DNA of 64,000 nt from assembly GCA_963748205.1 (NCBI GenBank), contig CAVVIB010000019.1, positions 71,694-135,693 of the forward strand. Reading direction: 5' to 3'. Under the pieces are notes generated by a model. It did no database searches. It was not told the origin of the DNA and was given only the letters and a program-made list of their open reading frames with translations. The position numbers and the translations under genes are program-made. The stretch's first letter is position 1, and every line of letters begins with the position of its first letter. This document shows positions 25,574-34,467 of this stretch, one piece after another. The stretch comes from JAIBJN01 sp963748205. GTDB lineage: Bacteria; Actinomycetota; Thermoleophilia; Gaiellales; Gaiellaceae.

Positions 25574-26360
25574 GTTCATGCGCCTCGCGTTCGCGACGGG
25601 GGCCGTCGTCGGCCTCCTCGCGCCCGCCGTGGGCTTCTTCCTCGTCCAGCGGAACATGAGCCTCGTCGGCGACGGTGTCGGCCACACGGCATTCGCGGGG
25701 GTCGCGGCCGGCTACCTGCTCGGCGTCTCGCCGGTGCTCACCGCGCTCGTCGCCGCCGTGGCGGGCGCGGTCGGGATCGAGTGGCTCCGGTCGCGCCACC
25801 GCGCCGCGGGCGACCAGGCGCTCGCGCTCCTCTTCTACACCGGGCTCGCGGCCGGGGTCGTGCTCGCCTCGTCCGCGGGCGCGCTCGACGTCGACCTCTT
25901 CTCGTTCCTCTTCGGCTCCATCCTCACGGTCACGCGCGGCGACGTGGTGCTCGTGGCCGTCCTCGGCGTCGCCGGCCTCGTCGTCATCGGGCTCCTGTAC
26001 CGCGCGCTCGCCGCGGTCGTCATCGACGAGGAGGGCGCCAAGGTCGCCGGCGTCCCGGTCGCGGCGCTCAACGTCCTCGTCGCCGGGCTCGCCGGCGTGA
26101 CGATCGGCCTCTCGATGCAGATCGTCGGCATCCTCCTGATCGCGGCGCTCATGGTGCTTCCGGTCATCGCGGCGGGCCGCGTCGCGTGGAGCATGAGCTC
26201 GTCGGTGCTGCTCGCCATGGGCATCGGCCTCGCCTCGGTCTTCGCCGGGCTCACGCTCGCGTACTACGCCGACCTGCCTCCCGGAGGGGCGATCGTCCTC
26301 CTCGCGGCGGCCGCGTTCGTGGTCACGAGCATCCTCGAAGCCGCCCGCTCGCGGGCGTGA
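25560..26360 (+). CDS. znuB: Zinc ABC transporter permease ZnuB
   Basis: 266 residues, about eight hydrophobic segments. FFLVQRNMSLVGDGVGHTAFAGVA is the conserved cytoplasmic region of ABC-3 permeases. GLSMQIVGILLIAALMVLP is typical of the later helices. ATG 25560 overlaps znuC; ATG 25578 is an alternative start. It completes a znuACB operon. Confidence 0.9.
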   Translation: MLESEFMRLAFATGAVVGLLAPAVGFFLVQRNMSLVGDGVGHTAFAGVAAGYLLGVSPVLTALVAAVAGAVGIEWLRSRHRAAGDQALALLFYTGLAAGVVLASSAGALDVDLFSFLFGSILTVTRGDVVLVAVLGVAGLVVIGLLYRALAAVVIDEEGAKVAGVPVAALNVLVAGLAGVTIGLSMQIVGILLIAALMVLPVIAAGRVAWSMSSSVLLAMGIGLASVFAGLTLAYYADLPPGGAIVLLAAAAFVVTSILEAARSRA

Positions 26361-26364
26361 TCCG

Positions 26365-26392
26365 TATGCTCACGCGTCGGGTGACACGATGA
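26365..26392 (+). promoter_or_regulatory. TATGCT box and 3-codon mini-ORF before the PIG-L gene
   Basis: TATGCT (26365-26370) is followed after 10 nt by GTG ACA CGA TGA (26381-26392); its TGA overlaps the ATG of the deacetylase gene (ATGA). This is the same layout as at 5412-5456. Confidence 0.3.
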
Positions 26393-27024
26393 TCGACGGC
26401 TGGAAGCGCGCACTCGTCCTCGCACCGCACACCGATGACGGCGAGTTCGGCTGCGGCGGGACGATGGCGCGCCTCGTCGAGGCGGGCACCGAGGTGCGCT
26501 ACGTCGCGTTCTCGATCGCCACGAAGTCCCTCCCGGAGGGCTTCCCGCCGGACACGCTCGCGCGGGAGGTGCGCGAGGCGACGGCGGAGATCGGCATCCC
26601 CGAGAGCGGGCTCACCGTTCACGACTTCGAGGTGCGGTCGTTCCCCGAGCGGCGCCAGGAGATCCTCGAGCTCCTGATCGCCCTCTGGGAGGAATGGGCG
26701 CCCGAAGCGGTCTTCATGCCGAGCCTCCGCGACATCCACCAGGACCACCAGGTGGTCGCCGCCGAGGGCCTGCGCGCGTTCAAGCGGACGACCGTCTTCG
26801 GCTACGAGATCCCGTGGAACAACTTCAACTTCGACCACCAGGCCTACGTGGGCCTGGAGGAGCGCCACGTCGAGCGCAAGGTCGCTGCGCTCGAGCGCTA
26901 CGCCTCGCAGCAGCACCGCAACTACGCCAACCCCGAGTACATCCGAAGCCTCGCGCGGACGCACGGCATCAACGTGAACCGCGACTACGCCGAGGTCTTC
27001 GAGGTTTACCGAATCGTTACCTAG
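26389..27024 (+). CDS. PIG-L family deacetylase (LmbE-like)
   Basis: 211 residues. The zinc motif is APHTDDGEFGCGG (family consensus PHPDD), with the second ligand set RDIHQDHQVV. The family hydrolyses N-acetyl groups on sugars such as GlcNAc conjugates. Being zinc-dependent and placed 28 nt after znuB it may share zinc supply or regulation, though it has its own TATGCT box. The substrate may be a sugar of the glycan locus; this is inference. Confidence 0.85.
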   Translation: MIDGWKRALVLAPHTDDGEFGCGGTMARLVEAGTEVRYVAFSIATKSLPEGFPPDTLAREVREATAEIGIPESGLTVHDFEVRSFPERRQEILELLIALWEEWAPEAVFMPSLRDIHQDHQVVAAEGLRAFKRTTVFGYEIPWNNFNFDHQAYVGLEERHVERKVAALERYASQQHRNYANPEYIRSLARTHGINVNRDYAEVFEVYRIVT

Positions 27025-27052
27025 CCTCTCTGCGCGGCCCGCGGAGGTCTGT

Positions 27053-27058
27053 TAGCCT
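27053..27058 (+). promoter_or_regulatory. -10-like TAGCCT
   Basis: TAGCCT ends 10 nt before the GTG at 27069 of the NlpC/P60 gene. Confidence 0.35.
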
Positions 27059-27068
27059 CCCGCGCTTC

Positions 27069-28263
27069 GTGAGCGTGATGAGTCAGCATCCGCTCGAGGA
27101 CGTCAAGCGCGATCTCGGGGAGCGCGAGTTGTGGGAGCGCTCGCTTGCGCGCTCGCAGGACCGCCGCGCGGGCACGCACACGACGCGGAGCCTCGCTTCC
27201 CTGGCGCTCGCGGACCTGGACGGGCCGGTGCGCGTGCAGCGTCGAAAACCGCGACCTCTCCGACCCGGAGCTCTGGGACTACTCCGCCTCGATCGCGAAC
27301 GGGAAGCGCATCGCCGCCCAGCCCGGCTTCCTGCCGCAGGCCCGCGTCGCGGGCGCGACGCTCGTCCTTGCCGCCTGCGCCGCGGCCCTCCCGAACCCGA
27401 GCGGAAGCGCCACCCGGGCCAAGTCCTCCGGGGGTGCCACGCGGGTGCATGTCGAGGTGCTCAAGGTCGGCAGTCGCGGACCGGCAGTCGCGCGGGTCCA
27501 GCGCGCGCTCGGGATCCGCGCCGACGGGGACTTCGGGCCCAAGACCAAGCGGGCGGTGCGCGCGTTCCAGAAGCGCCACGGCCTGCTCGCCGACGGCGTC
27601 GTGGGGCCGAAGACGCGCAGGGCGCTCTTCGCCGCCGCGAAGCCCAGGCCGAAGCCCAAGCGGGCGCAGAAGGCCAAGCAGCGCTTCATCCACGCGTGGT
27701 GGGTCGTGCCCGTGCAGCGCAAGCTCGGGGTTCGGGCCGACGGGGACTACGGGCCGGTGACGCGCAGGGCCGTGCGCGCGTTCCAGAAGCGGAAGGGCCT
27801 GATCGTCGACGGCGTCGTCGGGCCGCAGACGCTCCGTGCGCTCGGCATCAGGCGCGGCGCTCCCGTTCGGAGCACCGGCGGCCGCCGGGCGGCCACCACC
27901 GTGTCGACCCGCGGCGCCCGCGTGGCGAGGATGTCGAAGCGCTACCTCGGCATCCGGTACCGCTGGGCCGGGTCGTCGCCTTCGAGCGGCTTCGACTGCT
28001 CCGGCTTCGTCATGTACATGTACCGCAAGGTCGGCGTCGGGCTCCCGCACAACGCGGCCATGCAGTACCGCTACGGGCGGGCCGTCTCGCGCAGCCGCCT
28101 CCGCGCCGGCGACCTCGTCTTCTTCAACGGCCTCGGGCACGTCGGGATCTACCTCCGGGGCGACAGGTTCATCCACGCGTCGAGCTCGGGCGGCGCCGTC
28201 AAGATCTCGAGCCTGCGCGGCAGCTGGTACGGCGAGCGCTACGTCGGCGCGCGCCGGCTCTAG
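27069..28263 (+). CDS. NlpC/P60 endopeptidase with two peptidoglycan-binding domains, frameshifted
   Basis: Frames 27069-~27236 and ~27237-28263 join on deletion of one G (gtGcagc), reading VRVSVENRDLSDPELWDY; about 397 residues. After ~95 charged residues comes a hydrophobic segment, VAGATLVLAACAAALP. Two PG_binding_1 repeats follow (LKVGSRGPAVARVQRALGI and VPVQRKLGVRADGDYGP), then NlpC/P60 with catalytic Cys in FDCSGFVMY and His in GLGHVGIYL. It probably cleaves cell-wall stem peptides. The late position of the hydrophobic segment is odd for a secreted enzyme. Confidence 0.82.
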
Positions 28264-28341
28264 CACGCCCCTCTCGGGGGTAGTGCTCTCACGAGGAGGA
28301 GGACACCGGGCAGCGCCATGGTGCCTGCGGTTCCGCGTGCG

Positions 28342-28347
28342 TACAGT
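28342..28347 (+). promoter_or_regulatory. -10-like TACAGT of the two-component operon
   Basis: TACAGT ends 7 nt before the GTG start at 28355. Confidence 0.45.
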
Positions 28348-28354
28348 GGCCTGA

Positions 28355-29617
28355 GTGACCGCTCCCCGCTTCTTCACCGAGCCCTTCCGCCTCAGGACCT
28401 GGAAGGAGACCGCGTACTCCCTGATCAGCCTCCCGGCCGGGGTCATCTGGTTCTCCGTGCTCCTGACCCTGCTCGTGGTCAGCGTGAGCACGTTCTTCCT
28501 GCTCGGGATCCCGCTGCTCGTAGGAACGCTCATGCTCGCGGGCCTCGGAGCGCGAGTGGAGCGGTTCCATTCCCGTTTCTTCCTCGCGCAGCCGATCCCC
28601 GATCGGCCGCAGCGGACCTACGACTGGTCCAAGTGGCGCGACTGGCTGAAGCCGCTGGTCGACCTCGGCGCCTGGCGCGAGGTTCTCTACCTGATGCTGC
28701 TCTTCCCCATCGGGCTCGTGCTCTTCATCGTCGCGGTGGTCTGCTGGTCGGTCGCGGTCAGCCTCCTCACCGCCCCCATCTGGTGGTTCGCCATCCCGTC
28801 CGACGATCGCGGGGACTTCCTCTGGCCGGGCAACAAGTTCGACAACCCCTTCGAGTGGGTCCTGACGATCGGCGGCGGCCTCCTGCTCCTCCTGCTGACG
28901 CCGTGGATCATCCGCGGCCTCGTCGCGGTGCACAAGGCGGTCATGCGCGGCCTCCTCGGCCCGACCCGCCGCGAGCTCGAGAAGGCGTCGGAGCGGCTCG
29001 CCGCGCAGCGCGACCTCGCCGTCTCGTCCGCCTCGGGCGACCGCCGGCAGATCGAGCGCGACCTCCACGACGGCGCGCAGGCGCGGCTCGTCTCGCTGGC
29101 CGTCGACCTCGGCCGCGCCCGCAGGCGCCTCGAGGAGGGCGGGTCGACCGAGGAAGCCGCGGAGCTCGTCCGCGTCGCGCACGAGGACGCCAAGCAGGCG
29201 CTCGTCGAGATCCGCGACCTCGCGCGCGGCATCCATCCCGCCGTCCTCACCGACCGCGGGCTCGATGCCGCCCTCTCGGCGCTCGCGGCCCGGTCTCCCG
29301 TGCCGGTCTCGCTTGCGACCGAGATCGGCGAGAGGCCGCCCGAGGCCGTCGAGGCCGCTGCCTACTTCGTCGTCTCCGAGGCGCTCGCCAACGTCGCACG
29401 TCACAGCGGAGCCGAGCGTGCGGCCGTCTCGGTCGTCCGCGCCGGCGGCATCCTCGTCGTCGAGGTGCGCGACGACGGCAAGGGCGGCGCGTCGCCGAAC
29501 GGCGGCTCCGGGCTCCTCGGCCTCGAGGAGCGCGTCGGCGCCCTGGGCGGGACGCTCGTCGTCGAGAGCCCGCCCGGCGGGCCGACCTCGATCACGGCGG
29601 TGATCCCGTGCGAGTAG
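28355..29617 (+). CDS. NarL-type sensor histidine kinase
   Basis: 420 residues. The N-terminal ~210 residues form a PF13796-like sensor with two pairs of membrane helices and short extracellular loops. HisKA_3 follows: RRQIERDLHDGAQARLVSLA with the phospho-acceptor His. The ATPase has the N box SEALANVARHS and G boxes VRDDGKGG and GSGLLGLEERV. It phosphorylates the coupled regulator at 29608. The stimulus is unknown; membrane-embedded sensors of this kind often read envelope stress. Confidence 0.9.
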   Translation: MTAPRFFTEPFRLRTWKETAYSLISLPAGVIWFSVLLTLLVVSVSTFFLLGIPLLVGTLMLAGLGARVERFHSRFFLAQPIPDRPQRTYDWSKWRDWLKPLVDLGAWREVLYLMLLFPIGLVLFIVAVVCWSVAVSLLTAPIWWFAIPSDDRGDFLWPGNKFDNPFEWVLTIGGGLLLLLLTPWIIRGLVAVHKAVMRGLLGPTRRELEKASERLAAQRDLAVSSASGDRRQIERDLHDGAQARLVSLAVDLGRARRRLEEGGSTEEAAELVRVAHEDAKQALVEIRDLARGIHPAVLTDRGLDAALSALAARSPVPVSLATEIGERPPEAVEAAAYFVVSEALANVARHSGAERAAVSVVRAGGILVVEVRDDGKGGASPNGGSGLLGLEERVGALGGTLVVESPPGGPTSITAVIPCE

Positions 29618-30246
29618 TCATCGTCGAGGACTCCGGGCTCCTCCGCGACGCGCTCACGCGGCTCCTGACCGACTTCGACGTCGAGGTGGCGGCCGCGGTG
29701 CCGACGCCCGAGGAGCTCCTGAGCGCCGCCGAGGAGCACAAGCCCGACGTCTTCGTGGTCGACGTCCGCCTGCCGCCGACGTACACCGACGAGGGCGTCC
29801 ACGCCGCTGCCGAGCTGCGCTCGCGCGATCCGGAGGCGAAGGTCCTGCTCCTCTCGCAGGCCGTGGAGGAGCGCTACGCGCGCGAGCTCCTCGCCCAGCG
29901 GAGCGAAGGGCTCGGCTACCTGCTCAAGGACCGCGTCGCCGACGGCGCCGAGTTCGTGGACGCGCTCCGCCGGGTCGCCGCGGGAGGAACGGCGCTCGAT
30001 CCCGAGGTCGTCCGCCAGCTCCTCGTCCGCCACCGTGCGATCGACGAGCTCACGCCGCGCGAGCGCCAGGTGCTCGAGCTGATGGCCGAGGGCCGCACGA
30101 ACGCGGCCATCGCGCGGGCGCTCGTCGTCACCGACCGCGCGATCGAGAAGCACGTGGCCAGCATCTTCGGGAAGCTGCGCCTCCCGCCGAGCCAGGACGA
30201 CCACCGCCGCGTGCTCGCGGTCCTGGCCTGGCTCAACGCCGCCTAG
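29608..30246 (+). CDS. NarL/LuxR-type response regulator
   Basis: 212 residues, starting GTG within the kinase gene (10-nt overlap). Receiver domain: acidic pocket VIVEDSG, phospho-acceptor Asp in VFVVDVRLPP, conserved Lys in YLLKDRVADG. A LuxR helix-turn-helix ends the protein (LTPRERQVLELMAEG and VTDRAIEKHVASIFGKL). It forms a complete two-component pair. Its stop shares CTAG with the convergent ATP-grasp gene. Confidence 0.92.
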   Translation: MRVVIVEDSGLLRDALTRLLTDFDVEVAAAVPTPEELLSAAEEHKPDVFVVDVRLPPTYTDEGVHAAAELRSRDPEAKVLLLSQAVEERYARELLAQRSEGLGYLLKDRVADGAEFVDALRRVAAGGTALDPEVVRQLLVRHRAIDELTPRERQVLELMAEGRTNAAIARALVVTDRAIEKHVASIFGKLRLPPSQDDHRRVLAVLAWLNAA

Positions 30247-31295
30247 CGATCGTCCCACTCCAGCTGGTCGAAGTAGCGGAGCGCGCGGCGGCTCGGCCGG
30301 ATGCTCGCCTGGTGGGCGGCCAGCTCCTCGTCGGAGAGCTCGCCGAGGGCGTGCTTGACGCCGAGGTAGGGGAGGTTGAGATCCTCCTGGTAGACGACGG
30401 TCGAGATGCGCGGGTTGACCTCGATCACGTAGTCGCCGACGAGCTGGACGTTGAAGAAGTGCTCGATCTCGAGGGCGCCCACGGCCCGGTCGGCGACCGC
30501 GACGAGCTCCGGGTCGTCGAGCGACTGGAAGAACATCGCGAGCCCGGCGCGCATCGCCTCCCGCGTCTTCGGGTGCCCGAAGACGATCCTGCCGCCGCGC
30601 GCCACCCCGTCGACGGTGCGCTCGCCCCCCTGCGCGAGCTCCATGACGAGGAGCTCCTCGCCGCCTTCCTCGGGCAGCAGCTCGGCCACGTCCTCGAGCC
30701 GCATCGCGAGGCTCCCGGGCCGCTCGTGGAGGAGCTGATGGGCCCGGTCGACCGTGGGGTCGAGCACGCGGAAGCCCCGCGAGCCCGAGCTCGAGACCGG
30801 CTTGAAGCACACGGCGCGTCCCGGGTAGCCGAGCTCGGCCGCAGCCGCGACGAACGCCTCGCGTCCCTGCACGCGTAGAAAGGCGGGCACGGGCACGCCG
30901 GCTTCGTCGAGCAGCGCGTAGCACTCCGCCTTGTCGTTCGCGCGCCGCACGGTCTCGGGCGAGCTGACCAGCGCGACGACGCCTGCCGCCTGGAGCTCCG
31001 GCTTCGCGGCCGCGAGGCCGGCGAGGTCGTGGGAGGACTGGGGCAGGACGGCGTTCACTCCCTCCCGCGCGCAGAGCTCGACGATCGCCGCCGGGAACCC
31101 GTCGTCGGCCCCGGGCGGGACGACCGCGAACGCGTCGCACAGGAACCGGCCGACGGACCGCTCGCTCATGTCGGAGCCGACGAGCCGGATCTCGCGCTCG
31201 CCGTTCTCCCGCAGCGCGTGGAGGAGCGCGGCCGTCCCCGGCGCGCCCGATGCGGTCACGAGCAGCGTCAGCGGGGGAAGCGCGGGGTCCGGCAT
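30243..31295 (-). CDS. ATP-grasp ligase (CarB-like)
   Basis: 350 residues. The N-terminal Rossmann-like part has LLVTASGAPGTAALLHAL; the ATP-grasp core contains RANDKAECYALLDEAGVPVP, AVCFKPVSSSGSRGF and the metal site HFFNVQLVGDYVIEVNPRIS. The arrangement follows the carbamoyl-phosphate synthase large chain family, but as a stand-alone enzyme found with glycan genes. It would join a carboxylate to an amine or similar nucleophile. The substrate is unknown. The flippase, phosphodiesterase and glycosyltransferase genes lie just upstream in the same direction. Confidence 0.82.
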   Translation of the reverse strand: MPDPALPPLTLLVTASGAPGTAALLHALRENGEREIRLVGSDMSERSVGRFLCDAFAVVPPGADDGFPAAIVELCAREGVNAVLPQSSHDLAGLAAAKPELQAAGVVALVSSPETVRRANDKAECYALLDEAGVPVPAFLRVQGREAFVAAAAELGYPGRAVCFKPVSSSGSRGFRVLDPTVDRAHQLLHERPGSLAMRLEDVAELLPEEGGEELLVMELAQGGERTVDGVARGGRIVFGHPKTREAMRAGLAMFFQSLDDPELVAVADRAVGALEIEHFFNVQLVGDYVIEVNPRISTVVYQEDLNLPYLGVKHALGELSDEELAAHQASIRPSRRALRYFDQLEWDDR

Positions 31296-31307
31296 GTCGG
31301 CGACAGC

Positions 31308-32829
31308 CTAGGGGCTTCGCCTGCGAAGACGGAGGCGGTCGCGCATCGCGGCAAGGTCGCTCCGCGGGAAGAACCCGAGCGCGACGAGGACGACCGGGTA
31401 GGCGAGCGTCAGCACTGCTCGGATCAGGAGCGAGGCGTAGAAGGGCACCCAGGCGTCGAGCGCGAGCGCCGCGAAGCAGAGCGCGACCATGACGCCGACC
31501 GCGAGCCCGAGGCGGCGCCACTCCCAGGGCACCGGGTAGATCCGCTGGCAGATGACGGCCATCCCGATCGTCATCACCGCGAACGAGGCCGCGGTCGCCC
31601 ACGCCGCTCCGAGGAACGAGTAGGGCGGGATGAGCAGGAAGTAGAGCCCGATCGCCAGCACGCGCCGAGCCCGCCGAGAGCGGCAGGAGCAGCCGCATGC
31701 GCTTGGTCACGTTCACGCTGACCGCGAAGACGGTGAACGCGCCCGTGCCCGCGGCCGCGAGCGCGAGCGGCGGCACCGCGTAGGTCGCCTCCCAGAAGCG
31801 CTCGGGCATGAGCAGGTGGAAGACCGGGAGGATCCAGAGCGAGACGAGCGCGACGAGGAAGCCGATCGCGAAGAAGAAGTAGTTCGCCCCGCGCGCCACC
31901 ATCTGCGGGTGCCGCTCGGTGTGCAGCCACGAGAAGTGCCACTGCGACCAGCCCATGCGGAAGGCGAACACCCCGACGACCACGACCTGGCTGTAGCGGA
32001 AGGCCGCGCCGTAGAGGCCCGTGTCCGCCGTGCCGTGGAAGTGGGCGACGAAGAAGCGGTCGAGGAAGTTCAAGGCGTAGAACGCGACCCCGCTCAGGAT
32101 CGCCGGCCAGGAGAACTCGAGCATCTCTCGGACGAGTCTCGGCGGGATGCGCGGGACGAGGTCGCGGACCCACTCGCGCGCCGAGATGACGAAGACGACG
32201 CCGGCGCTCGTCAGCGACGCCAGGAGGATTCCCTTGACGCCGTACTCCCAGACCGCCACGAAGAGGATGCTGAAGACGACCATCGTGACGGCGCGCGAGA
32301 GCGCGTAGAAGGCGAACGTGAGCGGCTTCCGCCGCAGCCGGCAGAGCGCCATGGGGAGGTCGACGATGTTGGTCAGGTAGAGGTCGGCCAGGGCGATGAC
32401 GAAGAGGGTCGCGTAGGTGGAGCTGTCAGCGACCCCGCCGGCGAGCGGCCCGGAGAGGATCATCAGCGCCCCGACGAGCACCGCCGGATACGCGGCCTCG
32501 ATTGCGAAGTACACGGTGATGACCTGGCGCCGCCACGCGCGGTCGTCCTTGTCGAAGAAGAAGCGCGCGAGCGTGCCCGGCAGCGCGATGAACACGTCGA
32601 TCAGGGCCATCGTCGCGAGCACGAGCTCGAGCACGCCGAACTCGGACGGGCTCAGGAAGTGCGCGTAGAGCGGGACGAGGAGGAACGCGAGCGACTTGAC
32701 CGCAACGCGGGTGCCGCCGTAGACCGCCGTGTCGTAGGCGAGGGCGGCGATCCCGAGTTTGCGCGGGACCTCGTCCTCGTCCTCGCGCAGGGCGTCCGAA
32801 AGCGTTTCCTCCGCCCGAACCTCGCTCAT
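31308..32829 (-). CDS. Wzx/MATE-type polysaccharide flippase, frameshifted
   Basis: Reading 32829 to ~31663 then ~31661 to 31308, with one extra C removed (gcgCgtg) to give SAVLAIGLYFLLIPPYSFLGA. About 506 residues with 12-14 membrane segments. The N-terminus GTRVAVKSLAFLLVPLYAHFLSPSEFG is typical of Wzx/PST flippases, and LYGAAFRYSQVV matches the family middle motif. It likely flips a lipid-linked oligosaccharide. It starts 12 nt after the phosphodiesterase stop in a four-gene minus-strand operon. Confidence 0.8.
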
Positions 32830-32841
32830 TGCGGGAGGACG

Positions 32842-34467
32842 TTACTCGTAGCCCAGGTCGCGCAGGCGCTCGAGGATGACGCGCTCCTCCTCCTCGGAGT
32901 AGACGGCGCCTTCCTTGGCGCCCGCCGCGGCCGCCTGGCGCTCGGCGCGGCCGACCGTCTCGAGCTCGCCGAGCACGTCGTCGAGCGGTGCGCCGTCGAG
33001 CCCGTCCTGCTCGAGGCCGAAGAGGCGCAGGATCGTCGCGGCCATCTGCGTGATCTCGGCGCCCTCGGGCACTGCGGCGGGCTGGATCCCGGGCCCGGCC
33101 GCGGCCAGGATGCCGGTCAGCCCGTGATGGCCCGAGAAGCCGTAGGAGATGCTCGGGTCGAGCTTCTCGTGGCGGTCGAACGGCGTCGTCCAGCGGCGCC
33201 GGCTCGCGTCCACGTAGACGCGCTCGTCGTGCGGGAGGACGACCAGCTCGGGCGCCTTGTCCATGTGCGGGCCGCTGTAGAGCTCCTCCTTGCGGCGCAC
33301 GGCGAACGCCGGCTCCCCGGTGGCCGGGTGGCGGATCTCGCCGAGCTCCTCGGCCAGCCGCTCGGCGAACGCCGGGTCGGTGCGTGCCCCGCTCGCCTCG
33401 CCGAGGAAGACCTGTCCGCCGGCGCCGTAGCCGTACGCCCGCGTCGAGCCGAAGTCGATCTCGCCGAACGCCCGGTCCTCGCCGGGCTGCGGCAGGAAGG
33501 GGAGGTGGTCGAAGCGGCGGCCGTAGCCGCTCCTCGTCCGCGCCAGCCGCTGGTCGACCTTGGAGAGGTAGTCCAGGCGCGTCCCCTTCAGCCGCTGGAG
33601 CGAGCGCGTCCGATAGCGCAGGTGCCCCGCCTCCTCGAGCCAGCGGTTGACGTGGAACGTCCAGTGGATCGGCCGCATGCCGTGGTCGGAGAGCACGATC
33701 ACGGTCGGCTCCTCGTCCGAGGCGGCGCCCGCCACCTCGATCAGGTGCGCGCAGGCGGCGTCGATCGCCTCGTAGACCCTGACGATCTCGTCGCCGGGGT
33801 CGTCCGGGTCGTGCGCGGGGTGCTCCGGGTCGAGCCGGTGCCAGCCCAGGTGGCCGATGTGGTCGGAGCTCATGAAGTCGACGCACAGGAGGTCGAGGCC
33901 GGGCTCGAGCTCGTAGGAGAGCCGGCAGACGTCGGCGATCTGCTCCACGTGGTCGATCAGCCGCTGGGTGTAGCGCGGGAAGTCCTCCCACCAGCGCTCG
34001 GCCATGGGGTGGTACGCGGTGACGAGGTCGGGCCGCGCCGACTGGATGCGCTGCCGCGCGCTCTCCGGCAGGATCGCCGGCTGCTCGGGCCCGCCGTAGC
34101 CCGTGACGAGGATGCCCTCGATCGGCTCCGGCGGATACGTGAACGGGACGGTCACGAACGCCGAGCGCACGCCCGCGGCGCCGAGCGGCCGCCAGAACGG
34201 GGTGCCCGTGCGGCTCGCGGCGTTCTCGACGCGCGACTGGGCGCGGTTCGGGTTGGTCGTGAAGTTGAAGATCCCGTGCCCGCCCGGGTTGAGCCCGGTG
34301 AGGAACGACGACCAGGCGGTCGGCGTCATCGCGGGCACCGTCGAGCGCAGCGGCCCGAACGCGCCCTCGGACGAGAGGCGCGCGATCGTCGGCAGCTTCC
34401 CCCTGGAGAGGAGGTCGCTGACGAGCTCGTAGTCCGCCCCGTCGAAGCCGAGGACGAGCGCCTTCAC
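32842..34467 (-). CDS. Alkaline-phosphatase-superfamily phosphodiesterase / nucleotide pyrophosphatase-like
   Basis: 541 residues. Metal and nucleophile motifs: KALVLGFDGADYELV, the nucleophile region MTPTAWSSFLTGLNPGGHG, VDFMSSDHIGHLG and VIVLSDHGMRP. This set defines the type I phosphodiesterase/nucleotide pyrophosphatase group. There is no signal peptide, so it is probably cytoplasmic, which is unusual for a family with many exported members. The GTG start overlaps the upstream glycosyltransferase stop. It could act on nucleotide-sugars or lipid-phosphate intermediates of the locus. Confidence 0.82.
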   Translation of the reverse strand: MKALVLGFDGADYELVSDLLSRGKLPTIARLSSEGAFGPLRSTVPAMTPTAWSSFLTGLNPGGHGIFNFTTNPNRAQSRVENAASRTGTPFWRPLGAAGVRSAFVTVPFTYPPEPIEGILVTGYGGPEQPAILPESARQRIQSARPDLVTAYHPMAERWWEDFPRYTQRLIDHVEQIADVCRLSYELEPGLDLLCVDFMSSDHIGHLGWHRLDPEHPAHDPDDPGDEIVRVYEAIDAACAHLIEVAGAASDEEPTVIVLSDHGMRPIHWTFHVNRWLEEAGHLRYRTRSLQRLKGTRLDYLSKVDQRLARTRSGYGRRFDHLPFLPQPGEDRAFGEIDFGSTRAYGYGAGGQVFLGEASGARTDPAFAERLAEELGEIRHPATGEPAFAVRRKEELYSGPHMDKAPELVVLPHDERVYVDASRRRWTTPFDRHEKLDPSISYGFSGHHGLTGILAAAGPGIQPAAVPEGAEITQMAATILRLFGLEQDGLDGAPLDDVLGELETVGRAERQAAAAGAKEGAVYSEEEERVILERLRDLGYE

